From: JBEVJC01 sp040510375
GTDB lineage: Bacteria > Bacteroidota > Bacteroidia > Chitinophagales > Chitinophagaceae
Direction of reading: 5' to 3'
DNA length: 64,000 nt
NCBI GenBank assembly: GCA_040510375.1
Contig: JBEVJC010000008.1
Location: forward strand, 248,001 to 312,000
Below are positions 57,628 to 64,000 of the stretch, piece after piece (within the stretch, counting starts at the first letter, position 1; the number at the start of each line of letters is the position of its first letter). The notes under the pieces were generated by a model. It made no database searches, was not told the DNA's origin, and worked only from the letters and a program-made list of their open reading frames with translations. The position numbers were made by a program, and so were the translations under genes.

Positions 57628-57690
57628 GCAAGATGTTCAATTGTTGCACAATTGCATCTTGCTCCCTATGCCTCCGGAGTCGGCGGGAGC
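57628..57690 (+). repeat. Inverted repeats upstream of mobC-like gene, candidate oriT
   Basis: GCAAGATG/CATCTTGC enclose a second pair CAATTG/CAATTG at 57628-57662, and a further pair GCTCCC/GGGAGC spans 57661-57690. They end 54 bp upstream of the mobilisation gene. Transfer origins commonly sit there; no nick site is claimed. Confidence 0.4.
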
Positions 57691-57744
57691 ACTGTCAAGG
57701 ACCGGCTCAAGCGTAAAGAAACCGAAAAAGGAAAATGAAATGTG

Positions 57745-58256
57745 ATGAAAGGGCAAAAAGAATCTACAAAAGGATGGATTTCTTTTAGGGTCAAACCTGA
57801 AGAATATTCCACAATCCACCTGCATTTTGAGTCAAGTGCTTGCCGAAAATTAAGCGAGTATGCACGGAAAGAATTGCTCGAACAACCGGTGGTCCTGAAG
57901 TACCGAAACCAGGCGGCAGAAGACTTCCTGGCCGAAATGCTTCTGCTACAGAGGAGCTAAATTCCATCGGTGTCAACTTCAACCAGGCGGGCAAAAAACT
58001 ACACAGTTCCGACACACTGCCCAAGATCAAAATCTGGCTGATCACCTCTCGGCCAGTCGCACTTTTCATAGCACAGACTGAAATGATCCTGACAAAAATG
58101 GACCAAAACTACCGGCTAGGGTCACAAAAATCCCTAGTCCCCATTCCATTAAACGGGCACACGATTACAATTAACAGTAAGTGGCCAAAGGTCAGACAAG
58201 CTGCCTGGGAGCCTACAGGGTCCTTTTGGCTGCCGAAAGGCTCAACTTCAGCCTGA
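57745..58256 (+). pseudogene. MobC-like mobilisation protein gene with a frameshift
   Basis: From ATG 57745 the frame reads GWISFRVKPEEYSTIHLHF and LSEYARKELLEQPVVLKYRN, the pattern of relaxosome accessory proteins of Bacteroidota mobilisable elements, and ends early at 57960. Another frame continues the family pattern: ELNSIGVNFNQAGKKLHSSD and LPKIKIWLIT, so one base was lost or gained near 57945-57955. The following 60 residues have lost resemblance. No relaxase gene follows, so mobilisation is not possible with these genes. Confidence 0.72.
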
Positions 58257-58270
58257 AAGATTTACCACTC

Positions 58271-58612
58271 TTAGCAGTCAAGTTGTGGCGAACTACCTTT
58301 TTTCAATTTGGCAGACACTGCCTGCCAAATTGAAAGCTCTCGATACGCCTCAAAGAACTGTCTCATATTTCTGGGATTTCTCGATGAAAATCCCATCAGA
58401 CCTGGAAGTAGTTGCTGAATATCTGAAGAAATGTTTTTCAGGATTCCCTCGCCCCATTTCTAAGTTTCAATCCGACGACTTATCATTTTACCAATCGCAA
58501 AATACAGCCTCAATTGCTCCTCATTTACCAGACGGGTTGCTTCATACCTGGCTTGGTTGATACGATCCTTTATTTCCGCGACCAACGCGATATATGGTTG
58601 ATTATGTTTCAT
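58271..58612 (-). pseudogene. N-terminal remnant of a DUF1016/YhcG-type nuclease
   Basis: The minus strand from ATG 58612 reads MKHNQPYIALVAEIKDRINQ, ARYEATRLVNEEQLRLYFAI and GKMISRRIET, then a TAG at 58460-58462, then KWGEGILKNISSDIQQLLPG and GFSSRNPRNMRQFFEAYREL. This is the N-terminal DUF1016 domain. The C-terminal PD-(D/E)XK nuclease domain is missing. It lies 11 bp downstream of the integrase stop, on the same strand. Confidence 0.7.
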
Positions 58613-58622
58613 GGGTACCGAT

Positions 58623-59889
58623 TTATTGGTTTCTAGCAGATTTTGCTAGTTTCGGATTCATAACAGCATACCTTGTTTTTACGAGGTCCATTTCCTCACC
58701 TATCATTTTGTCAAGGACATGGGCATAGAGCTGGGTGGTGGCCAGCTTGCTGTGACCAAGTAATCTGCTAACTGTCTCCAAACGGACTCCATTATTGAGA
58801 GTAACGGTAGTGGCGAAGGTGTGGCGTGCTAGATGAAAAGTTATTTTCTTGCTGATTCCGCTTCTAGATGCGATTTCCTTTAAATACTGATTCATTTTCT
58901 GATTACTTATGCTGGGAAATAGCCGCCGGCTAATAACCTGCATCTGTTCATCTCGGTATTTGTTCAGGATTTCCAGTGCCATCGGCAATAACGGGATCGC
59001 GACTTTCACATCCGTTTTTTGCCTGGCTGTTTTAATCCAGGTATTACCATCAATCCCTGGAACCACGTTCTCCTGTTTTAGCTCGAATAGATCAATGTAT
59101 GCCCGACGCCCGACCGGTGTAGCAACTGAAAAGGAAAATGTCCCGGCACCACTCCAGCCGAATATTCGGCATCTCAGCCGCTGCAAGCAAGTCAATCTCG
59201 GTCTGACTCAAGAATCCGCGCTCCACCTTTTTAAAACTTAGCCGGTAATGAACAAACGGATCTTTATCCGGCCACTGGAGCTTGACTGCGAGAGTCACCA
59301 TCTTCCGGAAACGCTCCATATGTTTCATGATCCCATTCTGGGTTAAGGGACTATTTGCCAAAAGCGGTTTGGTTGTCCGCAAAAACAGCTCGAACTCCGT
59401 GATAAACTGGAAATTCAATTCCTCCAGAAACATATCGGTGGCCTTATGTCGCTCTTTCAGAAACCGAAAAAGGTATTTTTCGGTAGAAGAATAGTTTTTC
59501 ATTGTACCGGCACGTAGTGTCGAACTAGCTGTCAACCTATGGTATTGCAGCAACCCACCCACTGAGCTGCGCACCTTTTCCTCGCGGGTGAATATCCTTT
59601 TGATGGATTCTGCATTGATCAGCCTGCCTTTCACCTGCATATCCTGATAAGCATCCATCAATTTGTACCGTACTTCTTCGATGTAAGGATTGATTTGCCT
59701 CGCAAGGTCTTTGTTGCCTTCTACCCTACCTTTTAAACCATTCCATTTAGCAGGATCCAACGTTCGCTTTAAAGCAATTTCAATTCGTTGCCTGTTTACT
59801 GTAACCCTTGCGTAAATAGCTCCTTCATTAGGTCTTGTTTTCGGACAACGAATGATAAACCGCACGCCAAAAGTGTTAGTACTTCTCAT
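58623..59889 (-). pseudogene. Tyrosine integrase disrupted by a 7-bp tandem duplication
   Basis: The N-terminal part (from ATG 59889) has an arm-binding domain (IYARVTVNRQRIEIALKRTL), a SAM-like core-binding domain (YLFRFLKERHKATDMF) and the beginning of the catalytic domain (DIFLFSCYTG), then runs out of frame. The other frame continues with AYIDLFELKQENVVPGIDGN, NTWIKTARQKTDVKV, FHLARHTFATTVTL (HxxR) and LLGHSKLATTQLYAHV (His and the nucleophile Tyr). Removing one copy of GCCCGAC at 59101-59114 restores TGRAYIDLFEL. All visible catalytic residues are otherwise kept. About 420 residues when repaired, normal for Bacteroidota element integrases. Confidence 0.88.
59101..59114. repeat. 7-bp perfect tandem duplication inside the integrase gene
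   Basis: GCCCGAC occurs twice back to back (59101-59107, 59108-59114). The second copy shifts the integrase frame by one; with a single copy the frame is open through the junction. Confidence 0.85.
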
Positions 59890-59943
59890 ACTTCACGTTT
59901 TTTAAGATTAAAAAATCGCTCTTCAGTACTTTCAGCTGGTTTT

Positions 59944-60043
59944 ACTCACCAGAAAGTGAGACCGGCGGGAAAAAACAGGGACTGAAATTCAAATGTAGCG
60001 GGCTTTTCAGGCGAAAATCAACTCGCAGTATTACTCACCAGAA
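59944..60043 (+). repeat. Two candidate integrase arm-type sites, right end
   Basis: ACTCACCAGAA at 59944-59954 and 60033-60043, both preceded by TT and spaced 89 bp apart, between the integrase start and the right repeat. The same 11-mer is found at the left end in the same orientation. Confidence 0.45.
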
Positions 60044-60071
60044 CTTTGAATTCCGTTGTATTTATTTGATA

Positions 60072-60158
60072 TGCTTTATGAAAAAGAAAACCCGCAAATC
60101 AATGATCTGCGGGTTTAAAACTTTCCTACGCTTTGTAGGTTGTCGGGACGACTAGATT
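60072..60158. repeat. Right direct repeat of the island (attR-like)
   Basis: 87 bp matching 40419-40505 with five differences. It contains the tRNA terminator, a small hairpin and the last 16 bases of the tRNA-Pro gene; the full tRNA is on this side. Confidence 0.85.
60087..60117 (-). terminator. Terminator of tRNA-Pro
   Basis: AACCCGCA/TGCGGGTT stem with an 11-nt loop, followed on the minus strand by TTTTCTTTTT, 26 bp past the tRNA 3' end. Confidence 0.85.
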
Positions 60159-60216
60159 CGAACTAGCGGCCTCTTGCACCCCATGCAAGCGCGCTACCGG
60201 GCTGCGCTACGTCCCG
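60143..60216 (-). tRNA. tRNA-Pro (anticodon GGG)
   Basis: 74 nt, CCA end not encoded. Acceptor stem CGGGACG/CGTCCCG, D arm with GCGCAGCCCGGTAGCGC, anticodon stem CTTGC/GCAAG with the loop ATGGGGT giving anticodon GGG, and T arm CTAGTTCGAATCTAG. All stems pair. Its 3' end was used as the integration target of the island and is duplicated at 40490-40505. Confidence 0.95.
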
Positions 60217-60295
60217 AACTGTAATCAGGGGGAGGCAAAAGTAGGGGATTTTGGCATTTTTCCATGAAGAAAACAACCTTTATCTTCGCACCTTA

Positions 60296-61585
60296 ATGAA
60301 AAGAGCCATTAGTCCAAGCAGCATACTCATTAAGCAAGCGAAAATAGTCGACCCCTCCTCTCCTTTTAACGGAAAGACAGCAGATATCTTCATAGAAGAC
60401 GGAAAAATCTCCCGGATCGGTGATCCCGGCACTGATGTGGCGGATGAAACCATCGACCAGCCCGGGCTCCAGGTTTCACCGGGTTGGATGGACATATTTG
60501 CCAATTTCGGTGATCCGGGCTACGAATTCAGGGAAACACTCGAAACCGGCGCCGCCGCCGCAGCAGCCGGCGGTTACACCGATGTAATGGTGATCCCGAA
60601 TACCAACCCCAGCATCCACAACAAGGCAGGCGTTGAATACATCGTGCATAAAACTGCATCCCTCCCGGTGACCATCCACCCCATCGGTGCCATCACCCGC
60701 GGTACAGAAGGAAAGGAACTTGCAGAAATGTACGACATGAAAGCCAGTGGAGCTATCGCCTTTAGTGATGGTACCCGGTCTATCCAATCGGCCGGACTAC
60801 TCGTGAAAGCACTTCAATATGTAAAGGCATTCAAAGGCATTCTTATCCAGTTGCCCGATGACCATAGCATCAATCCCCAGGGATTAATGAACGAAAGTGT
60901 GGTATCGACCCGACTGGGTCTTCCCGGCAAACCCGGAATGGCAGAGGAACTGATCGTTGCCCGTGATATAGAACTGGCACAGTACGCCGGATCAAGAATT
61001 CATTTCACCGGTATCAGTACTGCCCGGTCTTTACAGTACATCAGGGAGGCAAAAAAAAGCGGACTGGATATTACCTGTTCTGTTACCCCCTACCATCTTT
61101 TCTTTTCGGAGGACGACCTGCATAATTATGATACCAATTTAAAAGTAAATCCTCCGCTCCGGTCTTCGGCCGACCGCAATACCTTACGCGAAGGAATCCT
61201 GGATGGAACAGTGGATTGCATCGCATCCCATCACCTGCCACATGAATACGACAGTAAAGTGCTGGAATTTGAATATGCCAAATTCGGGATGGCCGGACTT
61301 GAAACAACGTTCGCCGCACTGATGACCTCCATACCTTCGCTATCAACGGAACGTTGCATTGAACTGTTATGCCTTGCCCCCCGCCGGTTATTCAGTCTGC
61401 CAACACAGGGTATCCGTGAAAAGGCAGAAGCTTCCCTTACTTTATTTAATCCGACAGCCAACTGGAAAGTTAACGCGGCGGACCTGAAATCGAAATCGCG
61501 CAATAACCCCTTTGTAAACCGTGAACTAAAGGGTAAAGTAATTGGCATCATTCATCAAAACAAGGCCGTTTTTAACAAGTCCTGA
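60296..61585 (+). CDS. Dihydroorotase-like protein, metal site lost
   Basis: 429 residues from the ATG at 60296. Overall it follows dihydroorotase: IKQAKIVDPSSPFNGKTADI, then PGWMDIFANFGDPGYEFRET, GGYTDVMVIPNTNPSIHNKA and KVNPPLRSSADRN. But catalytic signatures are changed: the DxHxH of the family is DIFAN, the PHHL block is PYHL, and the DHAPH block is HHLPH with the catalytic Asp replaced. So it is probably a non-catalytic dihydroorotase homologue, perhaps a structural or regulatory partner of aspartate transcarbamoylase. Many Bacteroidota keep such a gene in this place. It precedes the DUF4199 gene by 8 bp. Confidence 0.85.
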   Translation: MKRAISPSSILIKQAKIVDPSSPFNGKTADIFIEDGKISRIGDPGTDVADETIDQPGLQVSPGWMDIFANFGDPGYEFRETLETGAAAAAAGGYTDVMVIPNTNPSIHNKAGVEYIVHKTASLPVTIHPIGAITRGTEGKELAEMYDMKASGAIAFSDGTRSIQSAGLLVKALQYVKAFKGILIQLPDDHSINPQGLMNESVVSTRLGLPGKPGMAEELIVARDIELAQYAGSRIHFTGISTARSLQYIREAKKSGLDITCSVTPYHLFFSEDDLHNYDTNLKVNPPLRSSADRNTLREGILDGTVDCIASHHLPHEYDSKVLEFEYAKFGMAGLETTFAALMTSIPSLSTERCIELLCLAPRRLFSLPTQGIREKAEASLTLFNPTANWKVNAADLKSKSRNNPFVNRELKGKVIGIIHQNKAVFNKS

Positions 61586-61593
61586 GGAATATC

Positions 61594-62085
61594 ATGAAAA
61601 AAGAACTTACCCCGTTAATTAAAGGTGTCATCACGGGCCTTGTTATGGTTGTTGTTACCATAATCCTGGGCGAAATACCGGCCCTGCGGGATTCTAAATT
61701 CCTGTACCTGCCCTATGCCCTCTACTTCGGTGGCATTATGTGGACCCTGGTCAAAGGTGCCGAGGCATCCGGATTTACCGGCAAATTCAGTGAATTGTTC
61801 GGCCTGGGATTCCGCTGTTTTATAATTGTCACGATCATTATGGTGACCTATGTGGGAATCTTTAGCTTTGCACATCCCGAGATTGCAGAACAAAGGGCAG
61901 TGTATCACCGGCAATACCTGACGGAACAAAAAGACGACCTCCCGCCAGAGATCGAAACAAAAGTGCAGAAAGCAAAGGACAATTTTGTGATCACCGAAAT
62001 GTATAGTGCCATATTCGGTACCATGATAATCGGAGCGATCTTCACACTTGCAGGATCCACCTTTGTATTAATGAGAAGAAAATAA
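61594..62085 (+). CDS. DUF4199 family membrane protein
   Basis: 163 residues with four hydrophobic segments: near the N-terminus (VITGLVMVVVTIILG), at about 45-60, at 70-90 (FIIVTIIMVTYVGIF) and at the C-terminus (IIGAIFTLAGSTFVLM), with a long polar loop between the third and fourth (EIETKVQKAKDNFVITEMYS). This is the DUF4199 pattern of Bacteroidota inner membrane proteins. Function unknown. It sits between the dihydroorotase-like and glycosyltransferase genes with gaps of 8 and 2 bp, so it is in their operon. Confidence 0.85.
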   Translation: MKKELTPLIKGVITGLVMVVVTIILGEIPALRDSKFLYLPYALYFGGIMWTLVKGAEASGFTGKFSELFGLGFRCFIIVTIIMVTYVGIFSFAHPEIAEQRAVYHRQYLTEQKDDLPPEIETKVQKAKDNFVITEMYSAIFGTMIIGAIFTLAGSTFVLMRRK

Positions 62086-62087
62086 TT

Positions 62088-63029
62088 ATGGATATATCAT
62101 TGGTCATACCCCTGCTGAATGAAGAGGAGTCATTACCCGAGCTCACCGCCTGGATTGAACGGGTAATGGAAGAGAATGATTTTTCCTATGAGATCATTTA
62201 TGTCGACGATGGAAGCACAGATCATTCCTGGTGTGTGATTGAAACCCTCCGCGCAAAAAATCCCAATGTAAAAGGAATAAAATTCCAGCGGAACTATGGT
62301 AAATCAGCCGGCCTCAACGAAGGATTCCGTGCAGCTTCCGGTGACGTGATCATTACCATGGATGCCGACCTGCAGGATAGTCCCGACGAAATACCCGAGC
62401 TGCGCCGCATGATCATTGAAGACAAGTACGACCTGGTGAGCGGCTGGAAAAAAGTACGGTATGATAATAAACTGACCAAGAACCTGCCCAGTAAAATATT
62501 CAACTCAGCGGCCCGGAGAATGAGTGGTATAAAACTCCACGACTTCAACTGCGGACTCAAGTCCTACAGTAAACGGGTGGTGAAAGGTATCGAAGTTTAT
62601 GGCGAAATGCACCGGTATGTTCCTGTACTCGCCAAATGGGGCGGCTTCCGCCGCATTGGTGAAAAAGTAGTGGAACACCGCGCACGTAAATATGGGATCA
62701 GCAAATTTGGATGGACCCGTTTTATCAATGGATTCCTGGACCTGCTGACCATCGTATTTATCGGCAAGTTTGGTAAACGGCCCATGCACTTTTTCGGATT
62801 ATGGGGTACACTGTTCTTCCTTATCGGAATGGCTTTTGCCGTGTTCCTGATAGTATCTAAATTTATAGATTCCTCCTACCCGATCACAAACCGGCCTGGC
62901 TTCTACCTTGCCATGACTTCCATCGTTATCGGGATGCAGCTGTTCCTGGCAGGATTTATCGGCGAACTGATCACCAGGAATTCACCCGGTCGCAACTCGT
63001 ATCTGATCGAAACGAAATCCGGACTGTAA
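62088..63029 (+). CDS. GT2 family glycosyltransferase (DPM1/GtrB-like)
   Basis: 313 residues. The GT-A domain begins at residue 3 (ISLVIPLLNEEESLPEL), with the nucleotide-binding IIYVDDGSTDHSW, the metal DxD in ITMDADLQDSPDEIPEL, and FNCGLKSYSKRV further on. Two C-terminal membrane helices (about 235-258 and 275-300) follow, as in enzymes that load a sugar on undecaprenyl phosphate. The stop overlaps the next glycosyltransferase start by one base. Role in lipid-linked sugar or surface glycan synthesis is inferred. Confidence 0.9.
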   Translation: MDISLVIPLLNEEESLPELTAWIERVMEENDFSYEIIYVDDGSTDHSWCVIETLRAKNPNVKGIKFQRNYGKSAGLNEGFRAASGDVIITMDADLQDSPDEIPELRRMIIEDKYDLVSGWKKVRYDNKLTKNLPSKIFNSAARRMSGIKLHDFNCGLKSYSKRVVKGIEVYGEMHRYVPVLAKWGGFRRIGEKVVEHRARKYGISKFGWTRFINGFLDLLTIVFIGKFGKRPMHFFGLWGTLFFLIGMAFAVFLIVSKFIDSSYPITNRPGFYLAMTSIVIGMQLFLAGFIGELITRNSPGRNSYLIETKSGL

Positions 63030-64000
63030 TGGCAAAACTGGTGATCATAGGACCGGCGTATCCACTCCGGGGTGGACTGGCCACCTTCAACCAGCGTCTC
63101 GCTGAAGAGTTCATACACATGGGTCATGAATGCAGCATCTGCTCATTCTCCCTGCAATATCCTAAATTCATCTTTCCGGGTACCACTCAATACTCGAGCG
63201 GCCCCGCTCCCGAAGGCCTGACCATTCATACCCTGATCAATTCCATCAATCCGCTTAACTGGATTAAGGTTGGAAGGCGGTTGAAAAAAGAAAGACCTGA
63301 TATAATTGTGGTGAGGTTCTGGTTACCACTGATGGGACCCGCACTGGGCACCATTCTTCGCCAGGTACGAAAGAATAAACATACCCGGATAATTTGTATA
63401 GCAGATAATGTGATTCCGCACGAAAAACGCTTTGGCGATAAACCCTTCACAAAATATTTCATCCAGAGCTGTGATGCCTTTATCACGATGAGCGAAAAAG
63501 TGATGTCCGACCTACGGAAATTTACCGATAAGCCGGCCACCTTTGTTCAACATCCACTGTACGATAATTTTGGTCCGATAGTACCCACAGATATTGCAAG
63601 GCAACACCTGGGTCTCGACCCCTCGGGAAAACTCATCCTTTTTTTCGGATTCATTCGCGCATATAAAGGTCTTGATCTTTTATTACAGGCAATGCAGGAA
63701 CTGAAGTCCACCGATAACGCAAGTGACCCTGCCGCAGGTGTGCAGTTACTCGTGGCCGGTGAATTCTACGAAGATGCAGCTCCCTATCATGAACTGATAC
63801 GCAAACTGGAGATCAAACATTCATTGATACTCCGGACTGATTTTATACCTGATAGTGAAGTAAAATATTATTTATCTGCCGCCGACGCGGTTATCCAGCC
63901 TTATAAAAATGCTACGCAAAGTGGGGTGACACCACTCGCCTATCATTTTGAACGACCCATGGTGGTGACCAATGTAGGTGGACTACCTTCGCTGGTTCCA
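63029..64000 (+). CDS. GT4-like glycosyltransferase, truncated by the window end
   Basis: 324 codons to the window edge without a stop. The GT-B N-terminal half starts LVIIGPAYPLRGGLATFNQR. The C-terminal half shows LILFFGFIRAYKGLDLLLQA, and the partial donor-site region PYKNATQSGVTPLAYHF followed by NVGGLPSLVP. This is a retaining GT4-type enzyme. The ATG overlaps the stop of the GT2 gene (TAATG), so both are translated together. The acceptor is not known; linkage with the GT2 suggests a common surface or lipid-linked glycan. Confidence 0.88.
   Translation, partial: MAKLVIIGPAYPLRGGLATFNQRLAEEFIHMGHECSICSFSLQYPKFIFPGTTQYSSGPAPEGLTIHTLINSINPLNWIKVGRRLKKERPDIIVVRFWLPLMGPALGTILRQVRKNKHTRIICIADNVIPHEKRFGDKPFTKYFIQSCDAFITMSEKVMSDLRKFTDKPATFVQHPLYDNFGPIVPTDIARQHLGLDPSGKLILFFGFIRAYKGLDLLLQAMQELKSTDNASDPAAGVQLLVAGEFYEDAAPYHELIRKLEIKHSLILRTDFIPDSEVKYYLSAADAVIQPYKNATQSGVTPLAYHFERPMVVTNVGGLPSLVP

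Larger units (their letters stand above)
40419..60158. mobile_element. Integrated genomic island at tRNA-Pro, about 19.7 kb, apparently immobilised
   Basis: Bounded by the 87-bp direct repeats and with a tyrosine integrase next to the tRNA, the usual layout of a Bacteroidota integrative element. Cargo: exported small proteins, ApeA-like and other HEPN proteins, a DUF6602/ATPase/HNH/reverse transcriptase cluster and a GHKL-nuclease protein. Mobility genes are decayed: integrase with a 7-bp duplication, a frameshifted mobC-like gene, no relaxase, and remnants of DUF932 and a DUF3945-like protein. Gene density and intergenic length differ visibly from the flanking backbone. Defence function of the cargo is inferred from families. 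Confidence 0.82.

Noticed and set aside
60251..60295. Upstream start for the dihydroorotase-like gene
   Set aside because: It would need a TTG close to the tRNA and adds residues without family resemblance; ATG at 60296 fits.

Overview
The window looks like a chromosomal segment of a Bacteroidota bacterium, most likely a Chitinophagaceae-type species. Supporting signs are SusC/SusD and other TonB-linked outer membrane receptors, weak ribosome binding sites, DUF4199 next to dihydroorotase and glycosyltransferases, and family-typical mobile-element genes. No 16S rRNA or marker set is present, so the assignment rests on gene content.

Backbone, 1-40418. The left part carries housekeeping and envelope genes: mltG, a YihY-type membrane protein, two thioredoxin-fold proteins, trmH and a large AsmA-like protein. 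Next come two tandem paralogous TPR-sensor histidine kinases and a glycan locus (SusC, SusD, a clan GH-D glycosidase, possibly a class C beta-lactamase-fold serine hydrolase). After these are DUF2200, a TonB receptor, DUF1801, an exported protein of unknown function and an M13 peptidase. At 29347-33090 lies a decayed patch: a TonB receptor broken in an A6 run, a small exported protein broken by an in-frame TGA, and a 3' remnant of an NmrA-type reductase. Then follow a VOC protein, a probable AraC/NTF2-like/MFS operon and an overlapping TonB receptor-pnuC-nadR operon for NAD precursor salvage.

Genomic island, about 40.4-60.2 kb. It is bounded by an 87-bp direct repeat whose right copy contains the 3' end of tRNA-Pro(GGG). 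A tyrosine integrase lies beside the tRNA but is broken by a 7-bp tandem duplication, so the island looks locked in place. It holds mobile-element remains (DUF932, a DUF3945-like tail, a mobC-like gene, a possible oriT, a DUF1016/YhcG fragment, a P-type ATPase fragment) and genes that look like phage defence. The latter are an ApeA-like HEPN protein convergent with a second HEPN protein, a GHKL ATPase fused to a PD-(D/E)XK-like nuclease, and a same-strand cluster of DUF6602, a Septu (PtuA)-like ATPase, an HNH nuclease and an Abi/UG-type reverse transcriptase. The reverse transcriptase keeps its catalytic aspartates but has a one-base frameshift as sequenced. This cluster is the best candidate for an undescribed system.

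Right backbone, 60216-64000: a dihydroorotase-like protein that has lost its metal-binding motifs, DUF4199, a GT2 glycosyltransferase and a GT4-type glycosyltransferase that runs off the window.

Several genes carry a single lesion. From the sequence alone I cannot tell real decay from sequencing error, and entries say so where it matters.
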